Source: Vibrio fluminensis (GTDB taxonomy: Bacteria > Pseudomonadota > Gammaproteobacteria > Enterobacterales > Vibrionaceae). Taken from it: 64,000 nucleotides of DNA. The notes under the pieces are model-generated. The model made no database searches, had not been told where the DNA came from, and was given only the letters and a program-made list of their open reading frames with translations. Numbering within the stretch: the stretch's first letter is position 1; every line of letters starts with the position of its first letter. The position numbers and the translations under genes were made by a program. The stretch covers positions 1 to 64,000 of the forward strand of contig NZ_JADILO010000002.1 in NCBI RefSeq assembly GCF_015278125.1, in the 5' to 3' direction. Below are positions 10,950-18,821 of the stretch, in pieces.

Positions 10950-12569
10950 TTACGCGTTTTCTAGCTGCGCCATGATATCGCGAGCAACGGCTTCCGCGAC
11001 TTTAATACCATCAATACCAGCAGATAGGATACCACCTGCGTAACCCGCACCTTCACCTGCTGGGAAGAAGCCTTTTAAGTTTACGCTTTGGAAATCTTTA
11101 CCACGTTTGATGCACACTGGTGAAGAGGTACGCGTCTCTACGCCAGTCAATAGACCATCTTCACTTGCAAAACCTTTGATCTTGCGATCAAACGCAGGAA
11201 TCGCTTCACGGATTGCTTCAATAGCAAATGGTGGTAGTGCTTTTGATAGATCCGTTAGCTTGATTCCTGGAGTAAATGAAGGCTCAACGTCACCAATTGC
11301 ACTAGGATCGCGACCTTTTAGGAAGTCACCGATTTTCTGTGCTGGTGCGTCATAGTTTTCGCCGCCCAGTAGGTAAGCATTTGATTCAAGTTCACGTTGG
11401 AAACGAATACCAGCTAGTGGATCGCCAGGGTAATCCACTTCTGGAGAAATACCCACCACGATAGCGCTGTTTGCGTTACGTTCAGCACGAGAGTATTGGC
11501 TCATACCGTTTGTTACTACACGACCTTCTTCTGACGTCGCTGCAACCACAGTACCACCCGGACACATACAGAAGCTGTATACCGTGCGACCATTTTTACA
11601 GTGGTGCACAAGTTTGTAGTCTGCCGCGCCTAGAAGAGGGTGACCAGCATTAGGACCGAAGCGAGCTTCATCGATCATAGATTGTTTGTGTTCAATACGG
11701 AAACCAACCGAGAAAGGTTTCGCTTCCATATAAACGCCACGGTCGTTCAGCATTTCAAAGGTGTCACGTGCGCTGTGACCAACTGCGAGCACAACATGAC
11801 GAGATTTGATTTCTTCGCCGTTCGATAGTGTCACGCCAGTAATTTGCTCGCCATCCATATGGATGTCGTCAACGCGCGTGCTAAAACGAATTTCGCCGCC
11901 AAGTTCTAGGATTTTCGCGCGCATTTTTTCAATCATGGTTACCAGTTTAAAGGTACCGATGTGCGGCTTACTTACGTAAAGGATCTCTTCTGGTGCGCCA
12001 GCGGCAACAAACTCAGTGATTACCTTACGACCGTAGAAGTTTGGATCTTTAACTTGGCTGTAGAGCTTACCGTCAGAGAAAGTACCAGCGCCACCTTCAC
12101 CAAATTGTACGTTTGATTCAGGGTTAAGCGTGCGTTTACGCCAGAAGCCGAAGGTATCTTTAGTACGCTCACGTACTTCTTTACCACGTTCAACGATAAT
12201 TGGGTTAAAGCCCATTTGTGCAAGTACAAGACCCGCGAATAGACCACAAGGACCAAAACCAATCACAACAGGGCGTTCAGTTAGATTCTCAGGTGCTTTC
12301 GCGACAAACTTGTATTCCATATCTGGAGTTTGGCGTACATGTGGGTCTTTGGTGAATTTCTCTAGTAGGGCATTTTCATCGCCCTCAACAATCACATCAA
12401 GCGTATAGATAAGGTGAATGTTAGTTTTCTTACGAGCATCGTAGCCACGTTTAAATACATTGAAAGAGATAACTTGTTCAGCAGGAATGCTCAGCTTGGC
12501 AGAAATAGCGTCAAGTAACGCATCTTCCTCATGATCAAGAGGAAGCTTGATTTCATTTAAACGTATCAT
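10950..12569 (-). CDS. FAD-dependent oxidoreductase (COG2509 type)
   Basis: 539 aa. An N-terminal domain of about 90 residues precedes a Rossmann FAD-binding fold with GFGPCGLFAG near residue 105. It also contains the NVQFGEGGAGTFSDGKL motif characteristic of the uncharacterised COG2509 dehydrogenases, and a C-terminal FAD motif (GEGAGYAGGI, near 505-515). It is probably a soluble flavoprotein; electron donor and substrate are unknown. A ferredoxin gene lies divergently about 350 bp away, which might hint at a redox partner, but they are not co-transcribed. Confidence 0.85.
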   Translation of the reverse strand: MIRLNEIKLPLDHEEDALLDAISAKLSIPAEQVISFNVFKRGYDARKKTNIHLIYTLDVIVEGDENALLEKFTKDPHVRQTPDMEYKFVAKAPENLTERPVVIGFGPCGLFAGLVLAQMGFNPIIVERGKEVRERTKDTFGFWRKRTLNPESNVQFGEGGAGTFSDGKLYSQVKDPNFYGRKVITEFVAAGAPEEILYVSKPHIGTFKLVTMIEKMRAKILELGGEIRFSTRVDDIHMDGEQITGVTLSNGEEIKSRHVVLAVGHSARDTFEMLNDRGVYMEAKPFSVGFRIEHKQSMIDEARFGPNAGHPLLGAADYKLVHHCKNGRTVYSFCMCPGGTVVAATSEEGRVVTNGMSQYSRAERNANSAIVVGISPEVDYPGDPLAGIRFQRELESNAYLLGGENYDAPAQKIGDFLKGRDPSAIGDVEPSFTPGIKLTDLSKALPPFAIEAIREAIPAFDRKIKGFASEDGLLTGVETRTSSPVCIKRGKDFQSVNLKGFFPAGEGAGYAGGILSAGIDGIKVAEAVARDIMAQLENA

Positions 12570-12918
12570 GTTGATGTCTCGTTGTTTATGGTGTCTTAGC
12601 GCAAAAGACGAGGTGCCTTGCGCTCACAATGGCGCGCATTTTACGAGAAATTCTTTTGTCTGTCATACTAAAAAATCCCCGTCCTACTTGAATCCACAGC
12701 GTTGTTGGCTGGCACTCTCAAACCTCATCACATAGTTGGTCTATGCTCAGAGGCTTTCTATGTTTAGGGGGAGGCTTGCTTAGTCACATAATTCGATGGT
12801 TTGGGTGTAAACTAAAAAGGACTCAAGCGATTAGGTTTGATTGCTAGTCTCTTGAAGTCACGGGGGTATATAAGTATTATTCCCGCCTTATTTTTTGACG
12901 AATTAAGAGTTGATTGTC
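12570..12918. other. Divergent intergenic region with one hairpin-repeat copy
   Basis: 349 bp between the FAD oxidoreductase and the ferredoxin. It should contain both promoters. The recognisable element is a dispersed repeat at 12676-12760. The remaining sequence shows nothing assignable. Confidence 0.5.
12676..12760. repeat. Dispersed Vibrio-type hairpin repeat, copy A (right arm missing)
   Basis: Contains the core shared by all copies: GTCCTACTTGAA, CAGCGTTGTTGGCTGGCACTC, AACCTCATCACATAG and CTATGCTCAGAGGCTTT. The last two form an imperfect inverted repeat. The outer right arm found in other copies is absent here. Confidence 0.8.
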
Positions 12919-13242
12919 ATGGCGTTTGTCGTAACGGATAACTGTATCCAATGTAAATACACTGACTGTGTCGCGGTATGCCCAGCAGATGCCTTCCATG
13001 AGGGCCCAAACTTTATGGTAATCAACCCAATTGAATGTATCGACTGCGGTTTGTGTGTTGATGAATGTGCAGCGCAGGCGATCTTTCAAGAAGATGAATT
13101 ACCTGAAGGTCAAGAAATCTACAAAGAGCTAAATGCTGAACTTGCTGAGATTTGGCCTGTGCAAACAGAAGTAAAACCAGCAATGGATGAAGCTGAAAAG
13201 TGGAATGGTGTAGCCGATAAGTTGGATATGCTAGAGCGATAA
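12919..13242 (+). CDS. fdxA: 7Fe (3Fe-4S/4Fe-4S) ferredoxin
   Basis: 107 aa from the ATG at 12919, which matches the family start MAFVVTDNC; an upstream TTG at 12910 is in frame but less likely. The first cluster has cysteines in [16 protein letters not shown], and the second has the four-cysteine pattern in [12 protein letters not shown], as in FdxA of Azotobacter and Pseudomonas. The C-terminal tail with WNGV is typical. It is a small cytosolic electron carrier. The gene stands alone and ends at a strong terminator; its partner is unknown. Confidence 0.92.
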   Translation: MAFVVTDNCIQCKYTDCVAVCPADAFHEGPNFMVINPIECIDCGLCVDECAAQAIFQEDELPEGQEIYKELNAELAEIWPVQTEVKPAMDEAEKWNGVADKLDMLER

Positions 13243-13260
13243 GCGTTTACTTGTCGATAG

Positions 13261-13301
13261 AAAAAAGCGTAACGGCTGTATTTCAGCGTTACGCTTTTTT
13301 T
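13261..13301 (+). terminator. Ferredoxin terminator
   Basis: A 14-bp arm AAAAAAGCGTAACG pairs with CGTTACGCTTTTTT over a 12-nt loop and ends in a T run. Confidence 0.87.
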
Positions 13302-13310
13302 GCTTTTGCG

Positions 13311-13421
13311 CGTCCTATTTGCATCTACAGCGTTGTTGACGTGTGCTCGCAAACCTCATCACATAGTAGCCTATGCTCAGAGGCTTTTCTCACTTGTCGC
13401 CTAGCTGTAGTCGCAAATAGT
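13311..13421. repeat. Dispersed Vibrio-type hairpin repeat, copy B (complete)
   Basis: Complete copy. The outer arm CTATTTGCATCTACAGC pairs with GCTGTAGTCGCAAATAG (end near 13420) and the inner arms are CCTCATCACATAG / CTATGCTCAGAGG. The outer arms differ from those of copies C and D in sequence yet still pair with each other. Confidence 0.85.
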
Positions 13422-13480
13422 TAGCGCAAAGGAAGCTAGGTGATTCGAACTGTGATAACAAGATGAACCTAGTCGAGCGC

Positions 13481-13517
13481 CTTTGCAATTGCAGCGTTGT
13501 TGACGTGTGCTCGTACA
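13481..13517. repeat. Partial hairpin-repeat copy
   Basis: TTTGCAATTGCAGCGTTGTT and GACGTGTGCTCG repeat the left end of copy B. GCAAAGG near 13427-13433 is complementary to CCTTTGC at 13480-13486, so a second, degenerate hairpin may exist. Confidence 0.6.
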
Positions 13518-13533
13518 ACAACCGATGATGGCG

Positions 13534-14268
13534 TTAGCTGTGTTGACGACGAATATTGTCGAGGATAATGCCTGTTGCCATCGCTACATTGAGCGACTCT
13601 GCGCCACCAAATGCCGGAATAGTGATTTTGTCTGTGACAAATTTCGCCGCTTCCGCGCGAATACCGTGAGATTCACTGCCCATTAGTAGAATGCCTTCTG
13701 CGGCAAATTCAGTTTGATGTACGCTAACACCTTCTAAGAATGCACCATAAACAGGTAGGTTTGCCTCAGCCAAGTAGTTTGGTAAATCAACTTGGTGTAC
13801 TTGCACGCGACCAAAACTGCCCATGGTGGAACTGATGGTTTTTGGATTGTATGGGTCGGCGCAATCGCTACTTGCGATGATGTGTTTGATGCCATACCAA
13901 TCTGCAACACGAATAATGGTTCCCAAGTTACCTGGGTCTTGCACGCCATCTAGCGCAATCATTAAGCCTTGTGCTTGCGGCTGAGCGTAACGAGGGATCT
14001 CTACCACTGCGATTGCTGCGTTATTGCTGACCAAAGTACTCGCTTTGGTTAAATCATCCAGCGATGCTTCAATACATTCAAAACGGCTCAGTGTTGATTG
14101 GTTTTCAGCTAAAAATTCTGCTGTGCCGAAAACGTGTTTAACCACGAGATCACTTGTTGCAAGTTCAAGTACGTTTTTCTCACCTTGAACAAGGAATAAG
14201 CCGTGCGCCTTGCGCTGCTTCTTTTGCCCTAAAGCACGTAGCAATTTGAGTTGGTTCTTTGAAATCAT
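13534..14268 (-). CDS. TrmH/SpoU-family RNA 2'-O-methyltransferase
   Basis: 244 aa. The N-terminal substrate-binding domain (LFLVQGEKNVLEL near 24-36) is followed by a SPOUT catalytic domain with family motifs: NLGTIIRVADWYG (motif 1, near 123-135), LMGSESHGI (motif 2, near 190) and SLNVAMATGIIL (motif 3, near 222-233). Such enzymes methylate ribose in 23S rRNA or tRNA using S-adenosylmethionine through a trefoil knot. The exact target nucleotide is not deducible. It is a single gene with a repeat just beyond its 3' end. Confidence 0.9.
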   Translation of the reverse strand: MISKNQLKLLRALGQKKQRKAHGLFLVQGEKNVLELATSDLVVKHVFGTAEFLAENQSTLSRFECIEASLDDLTKASTLVSNNAAIAVVEIPRYAQPQAQGLMIALDGVQDPGNLGTIIRVADWYGIKHIIASSDCADPYNPKTISSTMGSFGRVQVHQVDLPNYLAEANLPVYGAFLEGVSVHQTEFAAEGILLMGSESHGIRAEAAKFVTDKITIPAFGGAESLNVAMATGIILDNIRRQHS

Positions 14269-14493
14269 TTTATTGTCCCAGATGAAAACGCGGGGATTAT
14301 ATACCCAAGTTACCTTTAGATTCTATGATTGCACCGAAATGCTAGTGAGTTTAGCTCGTTTAGTGACCCAGTTGGCGTAAAAATTATCCGAGTCTCACTG
14401 GTTGAGAATATGTCCTGAGCGGTTAATTGTTGAGTGATGTGAATGAGCGCATATTGTCAATGGGGATAGCTCAAGCTTTATTGCTTTAGTTTA

Positions 14494-15717
14494 ATGATAA
14501 ATTCCCAAAACGTGATGGAGTCACGTGTTTATAGACATGGAAGAATTGCCGGGGTAAGTAGATTGAACAGAGAAAACATCATTCCATTGACGCATGCTAC
14601 GCTCAAGCATGCCAAAGCGCTGGATAGCGAGCTGTTTTCATTAGTAAACGGAATCGAGATATTAAGTGCGGTTAGCCCAACTAACTACAATCAACAAAAA
14701 GCGGACTTTTTTAAGCGCCACTTTTCAACCGAGCCGCAATTTACTTATAAACCTAGTGGCATTAATGCATTTCAGCTTAAGCGGCAGCTATTCAACCTAG
14801 CGATTGAAAAAGTAGAAGATGCAGATCTACAGCGCATCTATGAAGATGTGATCATCTCTTACGTTGATAAGATCGATCAAATTGAGACGTTAGGTAGCCA
14901 AGACTTTCTATACAACTCGCTGCGTTATTTTGGCGAACCCACAGAGAAAGATATTCGCAACGCCAGCTTTATTCTCCATTTACCAGATTCAGACGACGAT
15001 GAACAATTGGTGGACGCGAGTGGCATTCAAGCGATTATGGAGCAGTTCGCTCAACAGCAAGGCTACCAATATGACTTGCTGGTGGATGATAATATGATCG
15101 CCAATGCTCTAGTAAATAAAACCACGGTCAAGATTAACAGTGCAGCGAAAGTGCCGCGGATTGAAGCGCATGCGCTGGCTCACCATGAACTCGGTGTCCA
15201 CCTCGTCACCACGCTGAATGCGCAAAATCAGCCATTTAAAGTGCTGCAACTGGGCTGCCCGGTGAATACGATGACCCAAGAAGGTATGGCTATTTTAAGT
15301 GAGTATTTGGCTGGGCATTTAACCATTAAGCGACTGAAAATTCTTGCGCTGCGCGTGCTGGCAGTCGAATCCATGATTAAAGACAAATCGTTCCGCACCA
15401 CATTTATGATGCTTAAAGAGCAATTGGGGGTAGAGAAGAACTTAGCCTTTACCATCACTTCTCGCGTTTATCGAGGTGGTGGCTTTACCAAAGACTATCT
15501 CTATTTACGCGGATTTCATGAGGTATTGCACGCCTATGAGGAGCAAGAAGGTTTTCTTAATTTGCTGTGTGGTAAGACGGCATTGATGCACTTACCGCAA
15601 ATTAACCGTTTGGTTGAGAAGGGCATCTTTAATCCACCACAAAACATCACTCCGTCGTTTGTTAAGCCAACGGATAACGATGAGGTGAGACGTTTTATTA
15701 CGCATGCGATTAAGTAG
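14494..15717 (+). CDS. QEGLA-motif / MATCAP-like metallopeptidase (DUF1704)
   Basis: 407 aa. It belongs to the family once called flavohaemoglobin expression-modulating QEGLA motif protein. The HExxxH metal motif is visible (His231, Glu232, His236, in HHELGVH), followed by TQEGMAILSEY near 263-273. Eukaryotic relatives (KIAA0895, MATCAP) are tubulin tyrosine carboxypeptidases using the same HExxxH motif; what the bacterial proteins cleave is not known to me. The first ATG is used, but initiation a little downstream is possible because no clear ribosome site was seen. A good terminator follows. Confidence 0.85.
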   Translation: MINSQNVMESRVYRHGRIAGVSRLNRENIIPLTHATLKHAKALDSELFSLVNGIEILSAVSPTNYNQQKADFFKRHFSTEPQFTYKPSGINAFQLKRQLFNLAIEKVEDADLQRIYEDVIISYVDKIDQIETLGSQDFLYNSLRYFGEPTEKDIRNASFILHLPDSDDDEQLVDASGIQAIMEQFAQQQGYQYDLLVDDNMIANALVNKTTVKINSAAKVPRIEAHALAHHELGVHLVTTLNAQNQPFKVLQLGCPVNTMTQEGMAILSEYLAGHLTIKRLKILALRVLAVESMIKDKSFRTTFMMLKEQLGVEKNLAFTITSRVYRGGGFTKDYLYLRGFHEVLHAYEEQEGFLNLLCGKTALMHLPQINRLVEKGIFNPPQNITPSFVKPTDNDEVRRFITHAIK

Positions 15718-15731
15718 TCTTTATTTATCGG

Positions 15732-15757
15732 AAAAGCAGCCAGTGGCTGCTTTTTTT
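15732..15757 (+). terminator. Terminator after the QEGLA-motif gene
   Basis: AAAAGCAGCC / GGCTGCTTTT with AGT loop and a run of T. Confidence 0.85.
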
Positions 15758-15894
15758 GTGTATTTATTAAAAGCTTAGACGCAGAAATAGATAGCTTTTT
15801 GTCATGCTCTCATGATATCTAACAGATAATTATTACCATTAACCTTAAAAAGAACGATAGTTAATCTTATGCCATTCAAAACGGTTAGAACTTC

Positions 15895-17226
15895 ATGACG
15901 CTCAAAGACATTCTCCAAGTTCGTAATGTGCGCTACTTCCTTATGTTTAGGAGTAGTTACTTTGCGCGTTTTTATTACCCTATATTTACCTTACTTTATT
16001 TAGACTACGGTTTGACGCTATCTCAGTTCGCGATGCTTAACGTGGTTTGGGCGGCGACAATTGTATTGGCTGAAGTACCATCGGGAGCTTTTGCAGATAC
16101 ATTAGGTCGTAAAAAACTGGTCGTACTCTCATCACTGGTTATGTTTGTTGAGATTGCGATGATCGCGTTTGTACCTACTGGCAATCCAACGTTGGTATTT
16201 TGGGTCTTTTTGGTCAACCGTATTTTAAGTGGTTTAGCCATGGCGTTGGCGAGTGGTGCAGATGAAGCATTAGCGTACGATACGCTTAAAGATCAAGGCA
16301 AGGAAGAGGCGTGGCCAAGAGTATTGCAAGTCCAACTTCGCATATCGTCGAGTGTTGGTATCTTTGTCACGCTCGTTGGTGCCGCGATGTACGACGTGAA
16401 TTTTATGGCTGCTCTCTACGCATTAATAGGCTTAGATACACCGCAAACCACTCAGGACATCATGCGAATTCCGGTATTCGCCACTTTATTCGTTGCGATG
16501 ATTGCGATCTATGCTGCGCTTAGCATGCGAGAAGCAAAAAAGGTTCTTCCTTGTGATAGCACAAAATGGTCGACTACTGTGGCGAGTTTGAAATTAACCC
16601 TTAACACTGGTAAATGGGTACTGGCGACGCCATATGTGTTTTTTATTTTGCTTTACTACAGTTTGTTTGAACACACATCGCGTATGTTTTTGACCATGAG
16701 TAGCCAATACTACCGTGCCATCGATATTCCTATTATCTATTTTGGTTTTATCGGTGCAGGGGTGAGTGTGCTCAAAATTATTTTTGCGGGGCAAAGCCGC
16801 CGACTAGCAGAGAGTATTGAACCGAAAACTTTCCTAATGGTAATGGGCATCGCAACAGTGGCCACCTATTACTGGATCAGTTTAGGCTGGTCAATTTATG
16901 GCGTGATACCAGCGCTCATCTTAGTGTTCATTATTATGACAATGAATATATTCATCAGCTATCACTTGAATAAAAAGACCGAATCGCATAATAGAGCGAC
17001 AGTCTTAAGCTTTAAAGGGCTGATGTTTAATCTAGGCTATGGACTTATTGGGGTGCTATACGCTTACCATTATAAATTGGTATCGCAAAACTACTCCGAA
17101 GCGGAGATTGCGCAGCACGTTGATTTTATCGCTTCGCTTTCGTCATTCTTTTATTATTTTGCCTTACTGTTTACTTTGATTAGTGCGGCATTCTATTTCT
17201 CTAATAAGAAGGTGAAAATATTCTAG
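15895..17226 (+). CDS. MFS transporter
   Basis: 443 aa with about 12 predicted membrane helices. The loop between helices 2 and 3 has GAFADTLGRKKLV, the DxxGR(K) signature of the major facilitator superfamily; another acidic motif ASGADEALAYD is near residue 120. Related proteins are often annotated as drug or sugar-phosphate exporters. The substrate cannot be assigned. It is monocistronic, and a hairpin repeat follows within 5 bp of its stop codon. Confidence 0.87.
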   Translation: MTLKDILQVRNVRYFLMFRSSYFARFYYPIFTLLYLDYGLTLSQFAMLNVVWAATIVLAEVPSGAFADTLGRKKLVVLSSLVMFVEIAMIAFVPTGNPTLVFWVFLVNRILSGLAMALASGADEALAYDTLKDQGKEEAWPRVLQVQLRISSSVGIFVTLVGAAMYDVNFMAALYALIGLDTPQTTQDIMRIPVFATLFVAMIAIYAALSMREAKKVLPCDSTKWSTTVASLKLTLNTGKWVLATPYVFFILLYYSLFEHTSRMFLTMSSQYYRAIDIPIIYFGFIGAGVSVLKIIFAGQSRRLAESIEPKTFLMVMGIATVATYYWISLGWSIYGVIPALILVFIIMTMNIFISYHLNKKTESHNRATVLSFKGLMFNLGYGLIGVLYAYHYKLVSQNYSEAEIAQHVDFIASLSSFFYYFALLFTLISAAFYFSNKKVKIF

Positions 17227-17229
17227 TTA

Positions 17230-17368
17230 TCCCCGTCCTACTTGAAGTTGCAGCGCTTTATTGGTTTAAAAAGATACTGGCACTCACAAACCTCATCACA
17301 TAGACCATCTATGCTCAGAGGCTTTGTTCCTTTGTCGCCTACCTGTATCTCCAAGTTGTTTGGGTATA
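17230..17368. repeat. Dispersed Vibrio-type hairpin repeat, copy C
   Basis: Starts CCCCGTCCTACTTGAAGTTG and ends CCAAGTTGTTTGGGTATA. The inner pair CCTCATCACATAG / CTATGCTCAGAGG is conserved. CTTGAAG (17241-17247) pairs with CTCCAAG (17349-17355) with one G-U. An insertion relative to copy B lies after CAGCG. Confidence 0.82.
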
Positions 17369-17376
17369 TTGAAATG

Positions 17377-17401
17377 TCAAAGCAGCCGATGGCTGCTTTG
17401 A
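17377..17401. terminator. Hairpin between convergent genes
   Basis: TCAAAGCAGCC pairs with GGCTGCTTTGA over GAT. There is no long T tail, but the position between the MFS and helicase genes fits a shared terminator. Confidence 0.55.
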
Positions 17402-17422
17402 TACAAGTTGTGAATGTCATAC

Positions 17423-18709
17423 TCACGAATTTTTTAGCCAGACATCACCATGCGTAGCTTGTTTCTTTTTGCGCTTTTTCTTACCCGTACCCGCCGGCTT
17501 CGCCATTGGTTTAGTCGCTGCAAGCATCGCTTCTGTGACGGTTTCATCTACTTCGAAACCCGGAACCTGCTCTCGTTCAAGACGGATTTTGTTCTTTTTC
17601 TCGATGACTTTGAAGTGATGGTAATCTTCGAAATCAATCAAAGAAAGTGCCAGACCGACTTCACCAGCACGACCACTGCGGCCGATGCGATGCATATAGT
17701 CGGAAGGGCTGCGTGGTAAATCATAGTTAATGACTACTGGCAGCTTTTCAACATCTAGGCCACGAGCCGCAATGTCTGTTGCGATCAAAACATCAAGTTG
17801 GCCAGCCTTAAAGTCTTCCAGCACTCGCGTGCGTGCCGCTTGGCTTTGATCACCATGGAATACTTCTACCGAAATGCCGCGTTTATATAGCTTGTCTGCT
17901 AGGTGCTCGCAGCCATTTTTTGAATTGACAAAAATTAATGCTTGGCGCCAATCATTTTCTTTGACTAAATGCGCTAGCAGCGCAGTTTTTTTACCTTTAT
18001 CTACGGTAAACACACGTTGCACCAAAGTGCTTGCTTCACTGCTTTGTAGTTGTACTTCTAAAGGGTTGCTGAGCAGTTCCTGAGTCAAAGCTTGGACTTC
18101 TTCAGGGAAGGTCGCAGAAAACAGTAAAGTCTGCTTTTGCTTTGGCATTAGTGCGAGCAGTTGAGAAAGCTCTTCTGTAAAGCCAAGGCTCATCATGCGG
18201 TCGGCTTCATCAAGCACTAAGGTTTTTACTCTGTCGAGTTTAACAGCATTACTTGAAATGAGATCCAGTAAACGACCTGGCGTCGCTACAAGGATATCTG
18301 TGCCACCACGTAGCGCGAGCATTTGGCTGTTTACGGACACGCCACCAAAGACACAAACCGTTTTCAATGCGCCATTAAAGTGCGCAGAGTAAGACTTAAT
18401 GTTGTCAGCGACTTGTTGAGCAAGTTCGCGAGTAGGTACCAAGATTAAACCCGTTACCGAGTTATTTTTACGATAGATAGTCGGGTGTTGGTGAATGAAA
18501 ATGTTCTGCAACATTGGCAGGGCAAATGCAGCCGTTTTGCCTGAACCGGTATTTGCCCCTGCAATTAAGTCACGACCTGCTAACACACTTGGAATCACTT
18601 GCGCTTGAATTGGCGTCGGTTGTTGATATTCAAGCTCCGTTAGTCGCGCTTGCAAGGGTTGAATAAGGTTCAGTTCAGCAAAGTTGGTTGGTGTTGTTGC
18701 AGTAGTCAT
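17423..18709 (-). CDS. DEAD-box ATP-dependent RNA helicase, RhlE-like
   Basis: 428 aa. All core motifs are present: Q motif with TPIQAQVIP (near 34), Walker A AGANTGSGKT, PTRELAQQ, DEAD (near 167), SAT, the ARGLDVE motif and HRIGRSGRAG (near 342). The basic C-terminus ends in a lysine-rich tail (GKKKRKKKQ), as in RhlE/SrmB-like helicases that remodel rRNA or mRNA. It is cytosolic. The exact subfamily is uncertain, so no symbol is given. It stands alone, transcribed leftward. Confidence 0.9.
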   Translation of the reverse strand: MTTATTPTNFAELNLIQPLQARLTELEYQQPTPIQAQVIPSVLAGRDLIAGANTGSGKTAAFALPMLQNIFIHQHPTIYRKNNSVTGLILVPTRELAQQVADNIKSYSAHFNGALKTVCVFGGVSVNSQMLALRGGTDILVATPGRLLDLISSNAVKLDRVKTLVLDEADRMMSLGFTEELSQLLALMPKQKQTLLFSATFPEEVQALTQELLSNPLEVQLQSSEASTLVQRVFTVDKGKKTALLAHLVKENDWRQALIFVNSKNGCEHLADKLYKRGISVEVFHGDQSQAARTRVLEDFKAGQLDVLIATDIAARGLDVEKLPVVINYDLPRSPSDYMHRIGRSGRAGEVGLALSLIDFEDYHHFKVIEKKNKIRLEREQVPGFEVDETVTEAMLAATKPMAKPAGTGKKKRKKKQATHGDVWLKNS

Positions 18710-18821
18710 TTATAGAAAAGGCTCAAAGCTAAGTTAGTGGCGGGCATTCTAGCCTATTTAGTGCGCTTTGCATAAGGACTCTGCCATCTTGACGTTAAAG
18801 CATCATGCTTTACCCTAAGTT

